Positions 35,696-44,312 of a DNA stretch of 49,296 bases are shown here, piece after piece. Location: assembly GCA_023412195.1 (NCBI GenBank), contig JAEYNZ010000163.1:1-49296 (forward strand), given 5' to 3'. Both the position numbers and the translations under genes were made by a program. A model generated the notes under the pieces. It had not been told where the DNA came from, made no database searches, and saw only the letters and a program-made list of their open reading frames with translations. The DNA is from Bacteroidota bacterium (GTDB lineage Bacteria > Bacteroidota > Bacteroidia > Bacteroidales > Prolixibacteraceae). Numbering within the stretch: position 1 is the stretch's first letter; each line of letters begins with the position of its first letter.

Positions 35696-36991
35696 CTATG
35701 TTTTTGATAATGATCTTAAAGGTTTTATTAACCTGTATATTAACCTCATCTCATTAGTTACAATATCGGCTGTTCCTTCCATCTCCTGCACCAGTTTAAG
35801 CTGTTCGCTGTAGCTCGACAACATTCCTTTTTCAAGGCCGATTTCCACAATGTATCCTTCCTGTTCAGGCACCAGGGATATTGAACTGACTTTACCGGAT
35901 AAGGTGCCGTGTTGCATGGAAGGAAATCCTGCCAGCTTTACATTTACCTGCTGTCCAGGTTCCACCTTACCTATACCCGATGAAGGCACTACTGCCCTGC
36001 ATATGATCAGGGAGTCGTCGGCAGGAACAATGGTTGCCAGGCGTTCACCGGCCGAAACCACATGGTTTGCGCTCCAGAAGCGGGTAAAGGTTACCCGTCC
36101 ATCAACAGGCGATTCCAGCAGGTAACTGCTGCGCCATTCGCGCATCCGGTTTTTCAGGTTGCGCAGGTTTTCTGCAAGATCCAGTTCAAACTGCCCTGCC
36201 TCCTTATGGCGCTGCTCTTCCATATCGAGCAGGGTGCGTGTTTGTGCCAGCACGTTAATTTCCGTTGTTTTTAATGAAGCCAGAAAACTGGTGTAGCCCC
36301 TTTCTGCCTGTATAACCCTTGCCCTCGCATCATCGATCTGAGACTCCGATACTCCTCCCTTATTCAGGATGCTTTTATATCGTTCCAGTCCATTGCGTGA
36401 AATCTCAAGTTCCATCTCCAGCATCCGTTTTTGTTCGAGTGACAGCAGGTAATGTTCTTCCTGTTTTTCCATCTGCTGCCGGAGCAGTTCTGTTTTACGG
36501 GGCAAAAAGTTGTTCTGCAAGTAATCGGTATAATCCTGCCATTTCCGGTAAAAGCGGTTGTAGGTATCTTGCAGTTCGCCCAGAACAGGTTTTGCAGGAA
36601 GGTTAATGCTTTTAAAATGCTCGCGGTAATTCAAGGTATCCAGAAGAAAGACCAACTCCTCCACCTTATAAAAATCCTCCAGGCTGGCAGGATTGTCAAT
36701 AAGGGTTATTACACTTCCAATTTTTACTTTTTGACCGTCAGCAACAAACCAGCGGGTTATTCGGCCTGATGTTTTAGCTATGATGGGGGCAGGCGGACTT
36801 GAAGTAGTAATAACCAGCGGGGCAGAAACAATTTCTTTAAATTTAAAAAAGTAGCTCCCAGCAATTATGGAAGCAAACACCAGGAAGATGATGGTGAGCC
36901 CCCATCGAATAAGGCTGCCTGGAATTTCCTGCATGATTTCCCGCACTTTCTCGTTATGGAGTTCTATGGTTTGTTTTTTAGGCATAGGCAA
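35696..36991 (-). CDS. HlyD-family secretion adaptor for peptide export
   Basis: A 431-residue adaptor with one N-terminal membrane helix (about 27-48, RWGLTIIFLVFASIIAGSYF), a biotinyl-lipoyl half PIIAKTSGRITRWFVADGQKV, a long coiled-coil region (about 150-285) and a second half VDGRVTFTRFWSANHVVSAGE with a beta-barrel end. This is the HlyD/LcnD form used with C39-peptidase ABC exporters. The exporter lies two modules upstream at 38782. It should carry the peptides across the periplasm, probably to a TolC-type channel encoded elsewhere. Confidence 0.9.
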   Translation of the reverse strand: MPMPKKQTIELHNEKVREIMQEIPGSLIRWGLTIIFLVFASIIAGSYFFKFKEIVSAPLVITTSSPPAPIIAKTSGRITRWFVADGQKVKIGSVITLIDNPASLEDFYKVEELVFLLDTLNYREHFKSINLPAKPVLGELQDTYNRFYRKWQDYTDYLQNNFLPRKTELLRQQMEKQEEHYLLSLEQKRMLEMELEISRNGLERYKSILNKGGVSESQIDDARARVIQAERGYTSFLASLKTTEINVLAQTRTLLDMEEQRHKEAGQFELDLAENLRNLKNRMREWRSSYLLESPVDGRVTFTRFWSANHVVSAGERLATIVPADDSLIICRAVVPSSGIGKVEPGQQVNVKLAGFPSMQHGTLSGKVSSISLVPEQEGYIVEIGLEKGMLSSYSEQLKLVQEMEGTADIVTNEMRLIYRLIKPLRSLSKT

Positions 36992-37070
36992 TATATTGTT
37001 TGTTGTTCATTATTTGTGGTTTGTTGTTCGTTGTCGACGATGAGCAACAAACTATAAACCACAAACTCTT
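36992..37070. repeat. TTTGTTG/CAACAAAC inverted repeat between propeller and HlyD genes
   Basis: On the + strand TTTGTTGTTCATTATTTG and GTGGTTTGTTGTTCGTTG are followed, after a short GTCGACGATGA loop region, by CAACAAACTATAAACCACAAAC. It can form a long imperfect hairpin and closes the last propeller gene in the same way as the 29601-29679 gap. Confidence 0.6.
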
Positions 37071-38252
37071 TTAGTCTTTCAGTTTTACAATCATCAGTAC
37101 CAGGTTGTCGTTTTCGTTAAGCCTGTTGGCCAGTTGTTCCAGCTCTTTTTTCTTTTCGGGATTTTTAGGAGTGGCTTTTTTGAAGTCATTGGAAGCAACA
37201 TGTGCTTTAAGTTCAAAAGGATCTAATTTCCCAATCAAAAATTCTTCATTTGCGTTATTACTAAAATATGAAAGTGGTATAAAAGGTAGCCCCCCATCAA
37301 AGTTGTTATTAATCCCTGGCCCTAATGGAAAAGATAAGTCATCGGTTTTGCTGATAACATAAAATTGCTGTTCTGATATATAATATAAACCTGTACAATT
37401 CTGGAACTGATAATTAATAGAAAAGAACAGGTAATCTTTAGTGAATAATATTTTTCGTGGGTAAAAATATTCTGTTGATATAGCTTTTACAGGTTGTTTT
37501 GGAAAACGATATTCCCCTTGAGCAAAAAGAAATGCAGCAGTATATCCCTTTTCATTTATTAAAAATATGGTATCGTTTATCTGGTTCCAATAATATAGGG
37601 TATTATTGAAAGTTTCCTGTTTACTACCCGTGCAAGAATGGGCTGAAGAAAATTGTCCTACTGAATTTTGTTTTTCAAATAAGATGTTCCCAATTGTATC
37701 TAAAACAACCCAATTATATTTCCCATAGCCAAAATTTATCCCTTCATATAGATAAAGTCTATCATTTGAAAAGATGACCCAACTAAAATTATTTTCTTTA
37801 AATTCTTCAAGAGAAATATGGCCAAGATATCGTCCTTTAAATGTATATTTCAAAATTTTTTCTTTGTCTAAGATAAATATCTTTTCAGTCTGCCTATCTA
37901 ATGTAAACCTATAACCAAATATGTATTCACCTGGCCCTTTCCCTTTTTTTCCAATGCTTCTTATCAAATTTTCTTCTATATCATATGCCAATAGACCACC
38001 ATTTGCTGGATAAATAAATATGTGGCTTTCTGTTAGTTCTATACTTACTATGTCGTTAAATAAAATATCATTACTAAGTGGTATGTATTTTACATCAATT
38101 ATAATCTCACTTAAAGGTATATTTTTCTCTATCAGTGTTTCTGGATTTATTATAGGAATATTAGTCAACTTGTCAGAAGAACAAGAAGAAATAAATTTAA
38201 TTAAAGAGATTAAACAAAAATAAAAGCAACTCCTCTTATAATTATTATTCAT
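37071..38252 (-). CDS. 6-bladed beta-propeller lipoprotein paired with precursor 1
   Basis: A 393-residue lipoprotein (lipobox Cys C24, FISSCSS). Propeller hallmark SIGKKGKGPGEYIFGYRF near residue 95 and blade strands such as TEKIFILDKEKILKYTFKGR. The last 47 or so residues form a polar helical tail, from ELKAHVASNDFKKATPK to LNENDNLVLMIVKLKD, shared with the propellers at 41027 and 45522 and absent from the two near the RND genes. It is 89 bases behind precursor 1, separated by a strong hairpin. A partner, receptor or immunity role for its peptide is inference. Confidence 0.85.
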   Translation of the reverse strand: MNNNYKRSCFYFCLISLIKFISSCSSDKLTNIPIINPETLIEKNIPLSEIIIDVKYIPLSNDILFNDIVSIELTESHIFIYPANGGLLAYDIEENLIRSIGKKGKGPGEYIFGYRFTLDRQTEKIFILDKEKILKYTFKGRYLGHISLEEFKENNFSWVIFSNDRLYLYEGINFGYGKYNWVVLDTIGNILFEKQNSVGQFSSAHSCTGSKQETFNNTLYYWNQINDTIFLINEKGYTAAFLFAQGEYRFPKQPVKAISTEYFYPRKILFTKDYLFFSINYQFQNCTGLYYISEQQFYVISKTDDLSFPLGPGINNNFDGGLPFIPLSYFSNNANEEFLIGKLDPFELKAHVASNDFKKATPKNPEKKKELEQLANRLNENDNLVLMIVKLKD

Positions 38253-38286
38253 ACCACAATAAATTAAGATTAAAAATTTAAAGGAT

Positions 38287-38316
38287 AGTTACTCAGCCGC
38301 TTGCGGTTGAGTAACT
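38287..38316. terminator. Strong hairpin between precursor 1 and its propeller gene
   Basis: AGTTACTCAGCCGC and GCGGTTGAGTAACT form a 14-bp stem (one G-T pair) around two bases, followed on the + strand by TTTTAAT and on the minus strand by ATCCTTTAAATTTTTAA. It lies 25 bases after the precursor stop and may act as an attenuating terminator that lets the short precursor mRNA be more abundant than the propeller mRNA. Direction is not certain: it folds slightly better in + sense. Confidence 0.65.
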
Positions 38317-38341
38317 TTTAATAGCTGGATGTCAGCTTTAT

Positions 38342-38536
38342 TTAACAAACCCAAACTCCACCATTCATTCCGGCTTCATTACACATTTTGTCGCAATCAT
38401 CTTTACTTGCTAATAGCATAAATTGGCCGGTATTACATTGGCAGCAATTACCTTGATAGCCTCCCTTGAACCTCACCAGTTCTTCATTCTTAATCACCTT
38501 TTCAGTATTGATTATCAATTTATTCAACTTTTTCAT
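38342..38536 (-). CDS. GG-leader six-cysteine peptide precursor 1
   Basis: A 64-residue precursor. The leader MKKLNKLIINTEKVIKNEEL ends in VRFKGG (G25 G26), the cleavage site for C39 peptidases, and fits the GG-Bacteroidales natural-product precursor family. The 38-residue core starts YQGNCCQCNTGQ and ends GGVWVC, with six Cys, only one Ser and one Thr; that favours disulfides over lanthionines. The exporter gene lies just upstream, the paired propeller just downstream, and the small-RNA element starts about 84 bases from its ATG on the other strand. Confidence 0.88.
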   Translation of the reverse strand: MKKLNKLIINTEKVIKNEELVRFKGGYQGNCCQCNTGQFMLLASKDDCDKMCNEAGMNGGVWVC

Positions 38537-38619
38537 TTTTATAAAATTTAATTAATTACTATTAATGCATTTATTCTGAACCTCCATGTATCTTTCAGGT
38601 TAAAACCGCTTTATTGAGG

Positions 38620-38735
38620 TTGGCAGCCTTTGCGGATTTGTTTTATCTTTGCCTAATTACCTCCTTTCTTAGTTTAAGAAGGAGTCCGGGCAGGGAGCAG
38701 TACCGGCAAGGGTAAGGGGCTTCCTGCCCTTCTTA
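38620..38735 (+). ncRNA. Candidate small RNA, copy 1 (with own promoter and terminator)
   Basis: On the + strand: TTGG (38620-38623), 20 bases, TATCTTTG (38644-38651), a match to the Bacteroidota promoter; then ACCTCCTTTCTTA within a small hairpin (38661-38684, CTCCTT/AAGGAG); then a terminator stem GGGCAGGGAGC (38688-38698) with GCTTCCTGCCC (38719-38729) followed by TTCTTACATTGTTT. RNA of about 75-80 bases expected. The stem contains a G-U pair only in the + sense. It runs into the 3' end of the exporter gene, divergent from precursor 1. Confidence 0.7.
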
Positions 38736-38781
38736 CATTGTTTATATCATCTTTTTATTTTTCTTTTAGCATTTAATTTTA

Positions 38782-41025
38782 TTATGCCATTGCTTCCAGT
38801 TCAAGCTGGTCTTTCACAAGGTTAAAATAAGCCCCACCTGCGGCTACCAACTCACCGTGGGTGCCTTTTTCAACAATCCGGCCTTTTTCCAGTACCACAA
38901 TCTGGTCGGCTTTTCTTACCGTGCTTAACCGGTGGGCAACCACCACCACGGTGCGGCCTTTGAAAAAACGGTCAAGATTATCCATTATCACCCGCTCGTT
39001 TTTCGTGTCGAGTGCATTGGTGGCTTCGTCGAAAAATATGTAACCGGGGTTTTTATATACTGACCGGGCAATCAGTATCCGCTGTTTCTGGCCGGTGCTT
39101 ATTCCATGTCCCTGGCTGCCGATAATGGTATTGTACCGCAGGGGCAAACGGTCAATGAAGTCACCAATATTAGCGGTTTGTACCGCCTGTTCCAATTTAT
39201 CGGGATCCGGATAATTGTCTGCTACTCCTATATTACTGGCAATGGTATCGGAAAAAATAAACCCTTCCTGCATCACCACACCACATTTTTTCCGCCATGC
39301 AGATTCACTGTACCGTTTAAGCTCAGTTCCCCCAAGCAGTATTTCTCCTTTCACCGGTTCATAAAAGCCAAGCAGCAGTTTTATCAGGGTAGTTTTGCCG
39401 CTTCCGCTGGTACCTACTATGGCAGTTATTTTATTGGCGGGTATTTGCATGGTGATGCTTTGCAATACCTTTTCCGAGTGTGGGCCTTCATACTGAAACA
39501 GTACATTATTGAGTTCAATATCAGCGCAGGGTGGTATTTCCCTGATCTTTCCTTCTTCCGGTGTCTCTTCATCTTTGCGATCGTGGATTTCACCCAGCCG
39601 TTCCATGCTTATTTTGGCATCCTGTGCCTGCTGGGTAAATGAAATGAACTGCTGTATAGGTGAATTAAGCTGCCCGATGATGTATTGTACGGCCATCATC
39701 ATCCCCAGGGTCATGTCGCCGGTTACAACTGCTTTTGCTGAAAGGAACGATATAAACAGGTCCTTTGCCTGGTTGATGAAGGTGGCGCCAATCTGCTGGT
39801 TTTGGTTCAGGGCCAGTCCTTTTATGCTAACCCTGTAGAGCCTGGCCTGGATACTTTCCCACTCCCACCGTTTTTGTTTTTCACAGGCATTGAGCTTAAT
39901 TTCCTGCATGCCATTTACCAGTTGCACGATGCTGTTTTTATCGGCCGACGATTGCTGGAACCGCTTGTAATCAATTTCCCTTCTGCGTTTCATGAACAAG
40001 AGCACCCAGCCTATATATAAAAGGCTGCCAATGAAAAAGATGCCCAGTATCCCTGCATGATAAGTTGCCATAATGAAGGTGTAGATAACAAGTGTCAAAA
40101 CGGCAAAAACAATATCGATAAGCGACTGGGTAAGGAACGACTGAATCCGGTTGTGGTCCTGAATGCGCTGCATCACATCGCCAATCATTTTGGTATCGAA
40201 AAAAGCAATGGGCAGCTTCATCAGCTTCACCAGAAAATCGGTAATCAGCGAGATGCTGATTCGGGTGGTTACATGCAACATAATCCAGCTTCGGATTAGG
40301 CCGTTGGCTGTTTGCCCGAAGGTAAGCACCATTTGTGCCACCAGCACCATGGCAATAAATGCCAGGTCGTTGTTGGAAATACCGTAATCAACTACTGCCT
40401 GTGTCAGGAATGGAAAAAGCATGGTGATGATGCTACCTGTAAGCATGCCAAGCCCCAGTTGAACGATGAACTTCCGGTAGGGCCGCAGGTATCCCAGCAG
40501 GTTTGCCAGTTTCAGCTTTCCTTTTTCCTCGTCCTCCTGTTTATAAAAGGCTGGGGTAGGTTCCAGCAGCAGGACAGCTCCTTCTTTTTGTCCTTTAGTT
40601 TTTGTACTCAGCCAGCAGTTCAGGAATTCATCTTTGGTGTAGGCGAGTAACCCCTGGGCAGGATCCGCGATATGTACAAGAGCCCCACTCTCAGCCTTTT
40701 TTCTAGGCAAAAGAGAGAAAGGAGACTTGGTGTTCTTAATGGCATACACCACCACAAAATGCCGTTGTTTCCAATGTACGATGCATGGCAAAGGTACCTC
40801 ATCCCTTAATTCTTCCCACGTAAGGCGAAAACCTTTTGTGCGGAACCCGATATTTTCGGCGGCCTCGCTTATGCCCAGCATCGACACCCCCTCCCGGGTA
40901 ATGTACGAGTGGCTGCGTAAATATTGGAGGCTGTAACTTTTGCCGTAATATCTAGCCACCATGCGTAGGCAGGTTGGGCCGCAGTCCATGGAGTCGAGTT
41001 GTTTAAAGTGTGGAAACTTTGGCAT
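38782..41025 (-). CDS. C39-peptidase-containing ABC exporter (PCAT)
   Basis: A 747-residue exporter that cuts the leader after Gly-Gly and exports the core. C39 domain about 1-140: catalytic Cys C15 in LDSMDCGPTCLRM, His in RHFVVVYAI, Asp in HIADPAQGL. Six-helix membrane domain about 165-450. ATPase domain with Walker A VGTSGSGKTTLIKLL, signature GHGISTGQKQRILIARS (a variant of LSGGQ), Walker B GYIFFDEATNALD and the H-loop VAHRLSTV. All catalytic residues are present. It starts 1 base after the upstream propeller stop. It is the probable processing and export machine for all three precursors. Confidence 0.96.
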   Translation of the reverse strand: MPKFPHFKQLDSMDCGPTCLRMVARYYGKSYSLQYLRSHSYITREGVSMLGISEAAENIGFRTKGFRLTWEELRDEVPLPCIVHWKQRHFVVVYAIKNTKSPFSLLPRKKAESGALVHIADPAQGLLAYTKDEFLNCWLSTKTKGQKEGAVLLLEPTPAFYKQEDEEKGKLKLANLLGYLRPYRKFIVQLGLGMLTGSIITMLFPFLTQAVVDYGISNNDLAFIAMVLVAQMVLTFGQTANGLIRSWIMLHVTTRISISLITDFLVKLMKLPIAFFDTKMIGDVMQRIQDHNRIQSFLTQSLIDIVFAVLTLVIYTFIMATYHAGILGIFFIGSLLYIGWVLLFMKRRREIDYKRFQQSSADKNSIVQLVNGMQEIKLNACEKQKRWEWESIQARLYRVSIKGLALNQNQQIGATFINQAKDLFISFLSAKAVVTGDMTLGMMMAVQYIIGQLNSPIQQFISFTQQAQDAKISMERLGEIHDRKDEETPEEGKIREIPPCADIELNNVLFQYEGPHSEKVLQSITMQIPANKITAIVGTSGSGKTTLIKLLLGFYEPVKGEILLGGTELKRYSESAWRKKCGVVMQEGFIFSDTIASNIGVADNYPDPDKLEQAVQTANIGDFIDRLPLRYNTIIGSQGHGISTGQKQRILIARSVYKNPGYIFFDEATNALDTKNERVIMDNLDRFFKGRTVVVVAHRLSTVRKADQIVVLEKGRIVEKGTHGELVAAGGAYFNLVKDQLELEAMA

Positions 41026-41026
41026 T

Positions 41027-42229
41027 TTATTCTTTTAGTTTTACTAACATTAAAACCGGATTATCATTTTCATTTAAACTGTTTGCCACTTTTTCCAGCT
41101 TTTTTTTCTTTTCCAGGTACTTAGGAGTGGGGTTTTTGAAGGCTTCGGAATCAACGTGAGCTTTTAGTTCAAAGGCATCAATCCACCAAATCAGGTATTC
41201 AGTGCCCTCTACAGTTACGGTGTTTTGAATTTTAAAGTTTGGGCCATTATCCAAATCATTGACTATGCCTGACCCGTTATCGATTAGATAATGAGTCCCG
41301 TTTGATTTGTTTTTAATGAAACAGTTTTCCTTTTTTTTCCAATCGTATTGTAGAAAAAGATAATTTTTTGATTCAAAGAAATTTTTTTGAATAAGAATTT
41401 TATCAAAGTTCTTAAAAATATACGGTTCATCCTGCCTCAAATCTGATGTAAATTTCGCTTCACCCTGGTTTAGAATGTATTTGGGGATAAAAGTCCCATT
41501 ATCAAAAGAAAAAATAGTATCGGAATGAAGTTCCTTACAATGCAAAATCCCGTTATATCGATAAAATATACATTCAGATGGATAAACAATACCATTTGTT
41601 GATGTGAATTTATACTTGTTTTTAAACCTATTTATAATCTTACCTTTTGCATCAATTAGAACAAAGCTATACTCGTTTTGACCTGTTGTATTATCGATAA
41701 ACCCAAGAAGCTGATTGTTGGTTTGACCTACGGAAGCCACACGGTCGTATTCAATAGTTTTATTTTTTCTCCATATTCCAGCCAGCGAGAATTCTTTGAT
41801 TTCTTTAAGAGAAAAAATTTCTATTGTATTGTTGCTTTCATTATACATAAAGTCTTTAATGATTCTATATTCAGAAGGAGCTTCTCCTTCGCGACCAATC
41901 TGGCAGATAAATTCTCCATTTTTGGAGAATTGATAGAGTTCATTTTTCGATGGTAAAAAAAAAGGACTTAATCCATCAGGCAATCGGTTTAGATCATTTA
42001 CTGATCCTAAAAAATATGACCCACCTTCATAAATCAACTTGTCTATTTGTTTGATTAAGCAACTCGCATTTGTTTCGAGCGGAATGTACATTATATCTGA
42101 TCCCAGTTCTGATAAATTGGTAACATGGGGTTCAGTAATTGAAGTTAAATCAACAATGTTATCTAATTTTTTTTCTTGTGTACAGGAAAGGACAAAAATC
42201 AATGTAAGTAAAATAGTTAGGTTTTTCAT
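41027..42229 (-). CDS. 6-bladed beta-propeller lipoprotein paired with precursor 2
   Basis: A 400-residue lipoprotein (lipobox Cys C16, FVLSCTQ) with a propeller of more divergent blades (QFSKNGEFICQIGREGEAPSE at the usual GPGE position). It ends with the same tail as its two paralogues, from FELKAHVDSEAFKNPTPK to LNENDNPVLMLVKLKE. It follows precursor 2 by 100 bases, across a hairpin, and leads directly into the exporter gene. Role unknown. Confidence 0.84.
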   Translation of the reverse strand: MKNLTILLTLIFVLSCTQEKKLDNIVDLTSITEPHVTNLSELGSDIMYIPLETNASCLIKQIDKLIYEGGSYFLGSVNDLNRLPDGLSPFFLPSKNELYQFSKNGEFICQIGREGEAPSEYRIIKDFMYNESNNTIEIFSLKEIKEFSLAGIWRKNKTIEYDRVASVGQTNNQLLGFIDNTTGQNEYSFVLIDAKGKIINRFKNKYKFTSTNGIVYPSECIFYRYNGILHCKELHSDTIFSFDNGTFIPKYILNQGEAKFTSDLRQDEPYIFKNFDKILIQKNFFESKNYLFLQYDWKKKENCFIKNKSNGTHYLIDNGSGIVNDLDNGPNFKIQNTVTVEGTEYLIWWIDAFELKAHVDSEAFKNPTPKYLEKKKKLEKVANSLNENDNPVLMLVKLKE

Positions 42230-42280
42230 TTCTATTATTTGAAGTTATCACAGAAAATCTCATCAAAGGAACTTTTTAAA

Positions 42281-42332
42281 AAGGCTGGTCTGTTCCTAAA
42301 GACACAATTGACCAGCCTTATTATTTTTTTTA
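42281..42332. terminator. Hairpin between precursor 2 and its propeller gene
   Basis: AAGGCTGGTC (42281-42290) and GACCAGCCTT (42310-42319) form a perfect 10-bp stem, with ATTATTTTTTTT after it on the + strand and TTTTTAAAAAG on the minus side. Bidirectional terminator or attenuator. The T-run reaches the precursor 2 stop codon. Confidence 0.75.
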
Positions 42333-42521
42333 ACACTCAACCAAATGAGCACCCTCCGAACACGATACCGTTGAAGACGTATATTTACATTCACTACAGT
42401 TGCTTGGTTGTGAATCCCAACAACATTTAAAGTTACCCATATACCCTCCTCTCAAATTCACCAGTTCTTCATTCTTTATCACCTTTTCGGCATTAATAGA
42501 CAATTTTCCTAATTTTTTCAT
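42330..42521 (-). CDS. GG-leader six-cysteine peptide precursor 2
   Basis: A 63-residue precursor with leader MKKLGKLSINAEKVIKNEEL and cleavage site VNLRGG at residues 25-26. The 37-residue core starts YMGNFKCCWDSQPS and ends GAHLVEC; it has six Cys and is richer in Ser/Thr than core 1 (SSTVS near the C-terminal third). The leader is nearly identical to precursors 1 and 3, while the cores differ strongly, a pattern of diversification behind a fixed leader. It follows the VKOR-thioredoxin gene, with small-RNA copy 2 between them. Confidence 0.88.
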   Translation of the reverse strand: MKKLGKLSINAEKVIKNEELVNLRGGYMGNFKCCWDSQPSNCSECKYTSSTVSCSEGAHLVEC

Positions 42522-42592
42522 TTTAAATCAATTTTTATAATTTGTAAAATCTTCTGGGATGCCATTTTTATCATTTCAAAGGCCAGAATATA

Positions 42593-42705
42593 TTATTCCT
42601 CATAGACTAAAATATTTATCTTTGTCACATCACCTCCTTTCTTAGTAAAGGCAAGGGCAGGCAGGAAGCAGCTAATGGCAATTGGCGCAGGCTTCCTGCC
42701 TTTTG
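42593..42705 (+). ncRNA. Candidate small RNA, copy 2
   Basis: TATCTTTG at 42617-42624 (the -33 position reads TTAT, weak), then CACCTCCTTTCTTAG, identical to the core of the 16S rRNA 3' tail, in a small hairpin CCTTT/AAAGG (42636-42651), then a perfect stem GGCAGGAAGC (42660-42669) with GCTTCCTGCC (42691-42700) followed by TTTTGCTTT. The terminator overlaps the last codons of the VKOR gene. The sequence before the -7 box has diverged from copies 1 and 3, while box, hairpin and terminator are kept. Confidence 0.65.
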
Positions 42706-44312
42706 CTTTCAAGATTTAATTTTTTAAGTTCATCCATGTAGTACTCCAAATCTTTATATTCATATTGAACGGGATATTTAAATCCGTTTATAAAAATTGT
42801 AGGAGTACCAGATATATTCAGTGTATCAAATAACATTCTGTTTTCCACTGCAACTGATTCTGTAACATCAAATCCTTCCGGGAGCTGTTCATTTTTATAC
42901 AATGATTTACGATTTTGCTTATCCGAGTCATACCATCTGTGCAAAAAATTAACTGCATGTTTTGATCCTTTGTCCATATAGATGAAGTACAAAGTGGTCA
43001 TCAGTTTTTTTGATTCCTCATCATTGTAAACTGAAAAAACAGTATGTATTTTTATATCCGGACAATTATCAAGCAGATCTTTTAGTTGTTTAAAAGCATT
43101 GGCACATGGATTACAATACAAACTCAAAAAAGCTGTAAGGGTTATGGGAGCATCAGGATTTCCCAATACTAAACTGTTCTGTGTTACCGGAATTTCTTTC
43201 TGATTTTTCTTTTTAAGCAGGAACAGGAAAATTTCAGGGTTATGTTTAAATCCTGAATAAGAATTGTACAATTTATTCTGTTCCTGCGTTGTATTTTTGT
43301 GGGCTTTAAATAAGAACCAAAGAGCAGCCGGCATCAAAAATGATGCAGCCAGTTGAAGAATATTATTTATAGATATATTTAACTGTCCCAAAACAGGGAA
43401 CAAAAGCATGAATTCCGCAAGTAAAACTACCTGTACCATAAGACAAAAAGGACACCACTTTTTTGTTATAACAGCCTGGTAAAAGATAGAAAATACAGGA
43501 TAGGGTAAAGCCAGCAAACTGATAACAGCCAATGGCCAAAGCAAAGTAGTATCATTTGCCCCGGCCAGGTAAAGCAATGTTGCGGTAAAATAAATCAATC
43601 CAGCATCTGCCCAGTTAATCCAGCCAAACAACCTGGATGCATTTGAAGAGAGTACAGCGTCGCAATCGGTTTTGGAGCTGAAACCACAAATCTTATCGGC
43701 AATCGGGGTATGTACTTTCAGTTCATGTAAAACAAGGAATACAGAAGCTGCAAGTCCTATTGTTTTTGTCGTTAGTAACCCAAAAAACAGATAACCGGAT
43801 TGCGTGATTAAACTTCCATTTGTCTGACTAAAAATCCATGCACCTGTGAATAGTAGTGAAGCAATAATTAATGATAACAGATTATTATTCAGAACTTCAT
43901 TCTGCCGGAGTTGACGGTAACCTTTTTCACCCGAAAGTTTGCCGGCTTCAAAAACAACTACAGCTCCGGAAACCTTTTTTGAAAATTCTTCAAAGGTTTC
44001 TTCATGTTTTTTGTTTTCTGATAAATGATAGAATACCTGTTTGTTATTTATTCCTTCCACAAAAGCCAGTTGTCCACCCCCGGCTTTCAAATGGGCAATA
44101 AAAGGCATTTCCAATGCTTTTATTTCTTCCGGGTCAAGGTTTAATGGATAGTTTTCAACATTCCATTTTGTCAATGCATCGCACACACTTTTCAGGCTAG
44201 GGTAATAAGGGTGTGCAAGCAAGAATTCCTTTACCGATATAGCAGTAACTTTAATTTTTAGGAGCTTAATTGCTCTTTGCAGTACAAATACAACATTATC
44301 TTCTTTATTCAT
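42672..44312 (-). CDS. C39-like / vitamin K epoxide reductase / thioredoxin fusion
   Basis: A 546-residue membrane oxidoreductase. Residues 1-135 resemble a C39 peptidase fold but have no catalytic Cys, so it may bind leader or substrate. Residues about 143-340 are a VKOR domain with four membrane helices, loop Cys C209 and C217 (KICGFSSKTDCD) and active-site CxxC C287/C290 (KKWCPFCLMV). The C-terminal part is a thioredoxin/DsbA-like domain with C400/C403 (LYCNPCANAF) and cis-Pro in SGTPTIFINGF. It should form disulfides in the periplasm, using quinone as the acceptor, which fits six-Cys precursors. It overlaps the glycosyltransferase gene by 8 bases. Confidence 0.9.
   Translation of the reverse strand: MNKEDNVVFVLQRAIKLLKIKVTAISVKEFLLAHPYYPSLKSVCDALTKWNVENYPLNLDPEEIKALEMPFIAHLKAGGGQLAFVEGINNKQVFYHLSENKKHEETFEEFSKKVSGAVVVFEAGKLSGEKGYRQLRQNEVLNNNLLSLIIASLLFTGAWIFSQTNGSLITQSGYLFFGLLTTKTIGLAASVFLVLHELKVHTPIADKICGFSSKTDCDAVLSSNASRLFGWINWADAGLIYFTATLLYLAGANDTTLLWPLAVISLLALPYPVFSIFYQAVITKKWCPFCLMVQVVLLAEFMLLFPVLGQLNISINNILQLAASFLMPAALWFLFKAHKNTTQEQNKLYNSYSGFKHNPEIFLFLLKKKNQKEIPVTQNSLVLGNPDAPITLTAFLSLYCNPCANAFKQLKDLLDNCPDIKIHTVFSVYNDEESKKLMTTLYFIYMDKGSKHAVNFLHRWYDSDKQNRKSLYKNEQLPEGFDVTESVAVENRMLFDTLNISGTPTIFINGFKYPVQYEYKDLEYYMDELKKLNLESKRQEACANCH

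Noticed and set aside
35696..36991. Adaptor of the RND pump rather than of the ABC exporter
   Set aside because: It has an uncleaved N-terminal membrane helix and long coiled coil of the HlyD/LcnD type and sits within the peptide locus; the RND pump has its own lipoprotein adaptor.
42625..42645. AAAGGAGGTGAT on the minus strand as a Shine-Dalgarno site for a hidden peptide
   Set aside because: GATG behind it is followed at once by TGA, and the other two copies have no start codon at a suitable distance; the promoter and terminator point to the + strand.
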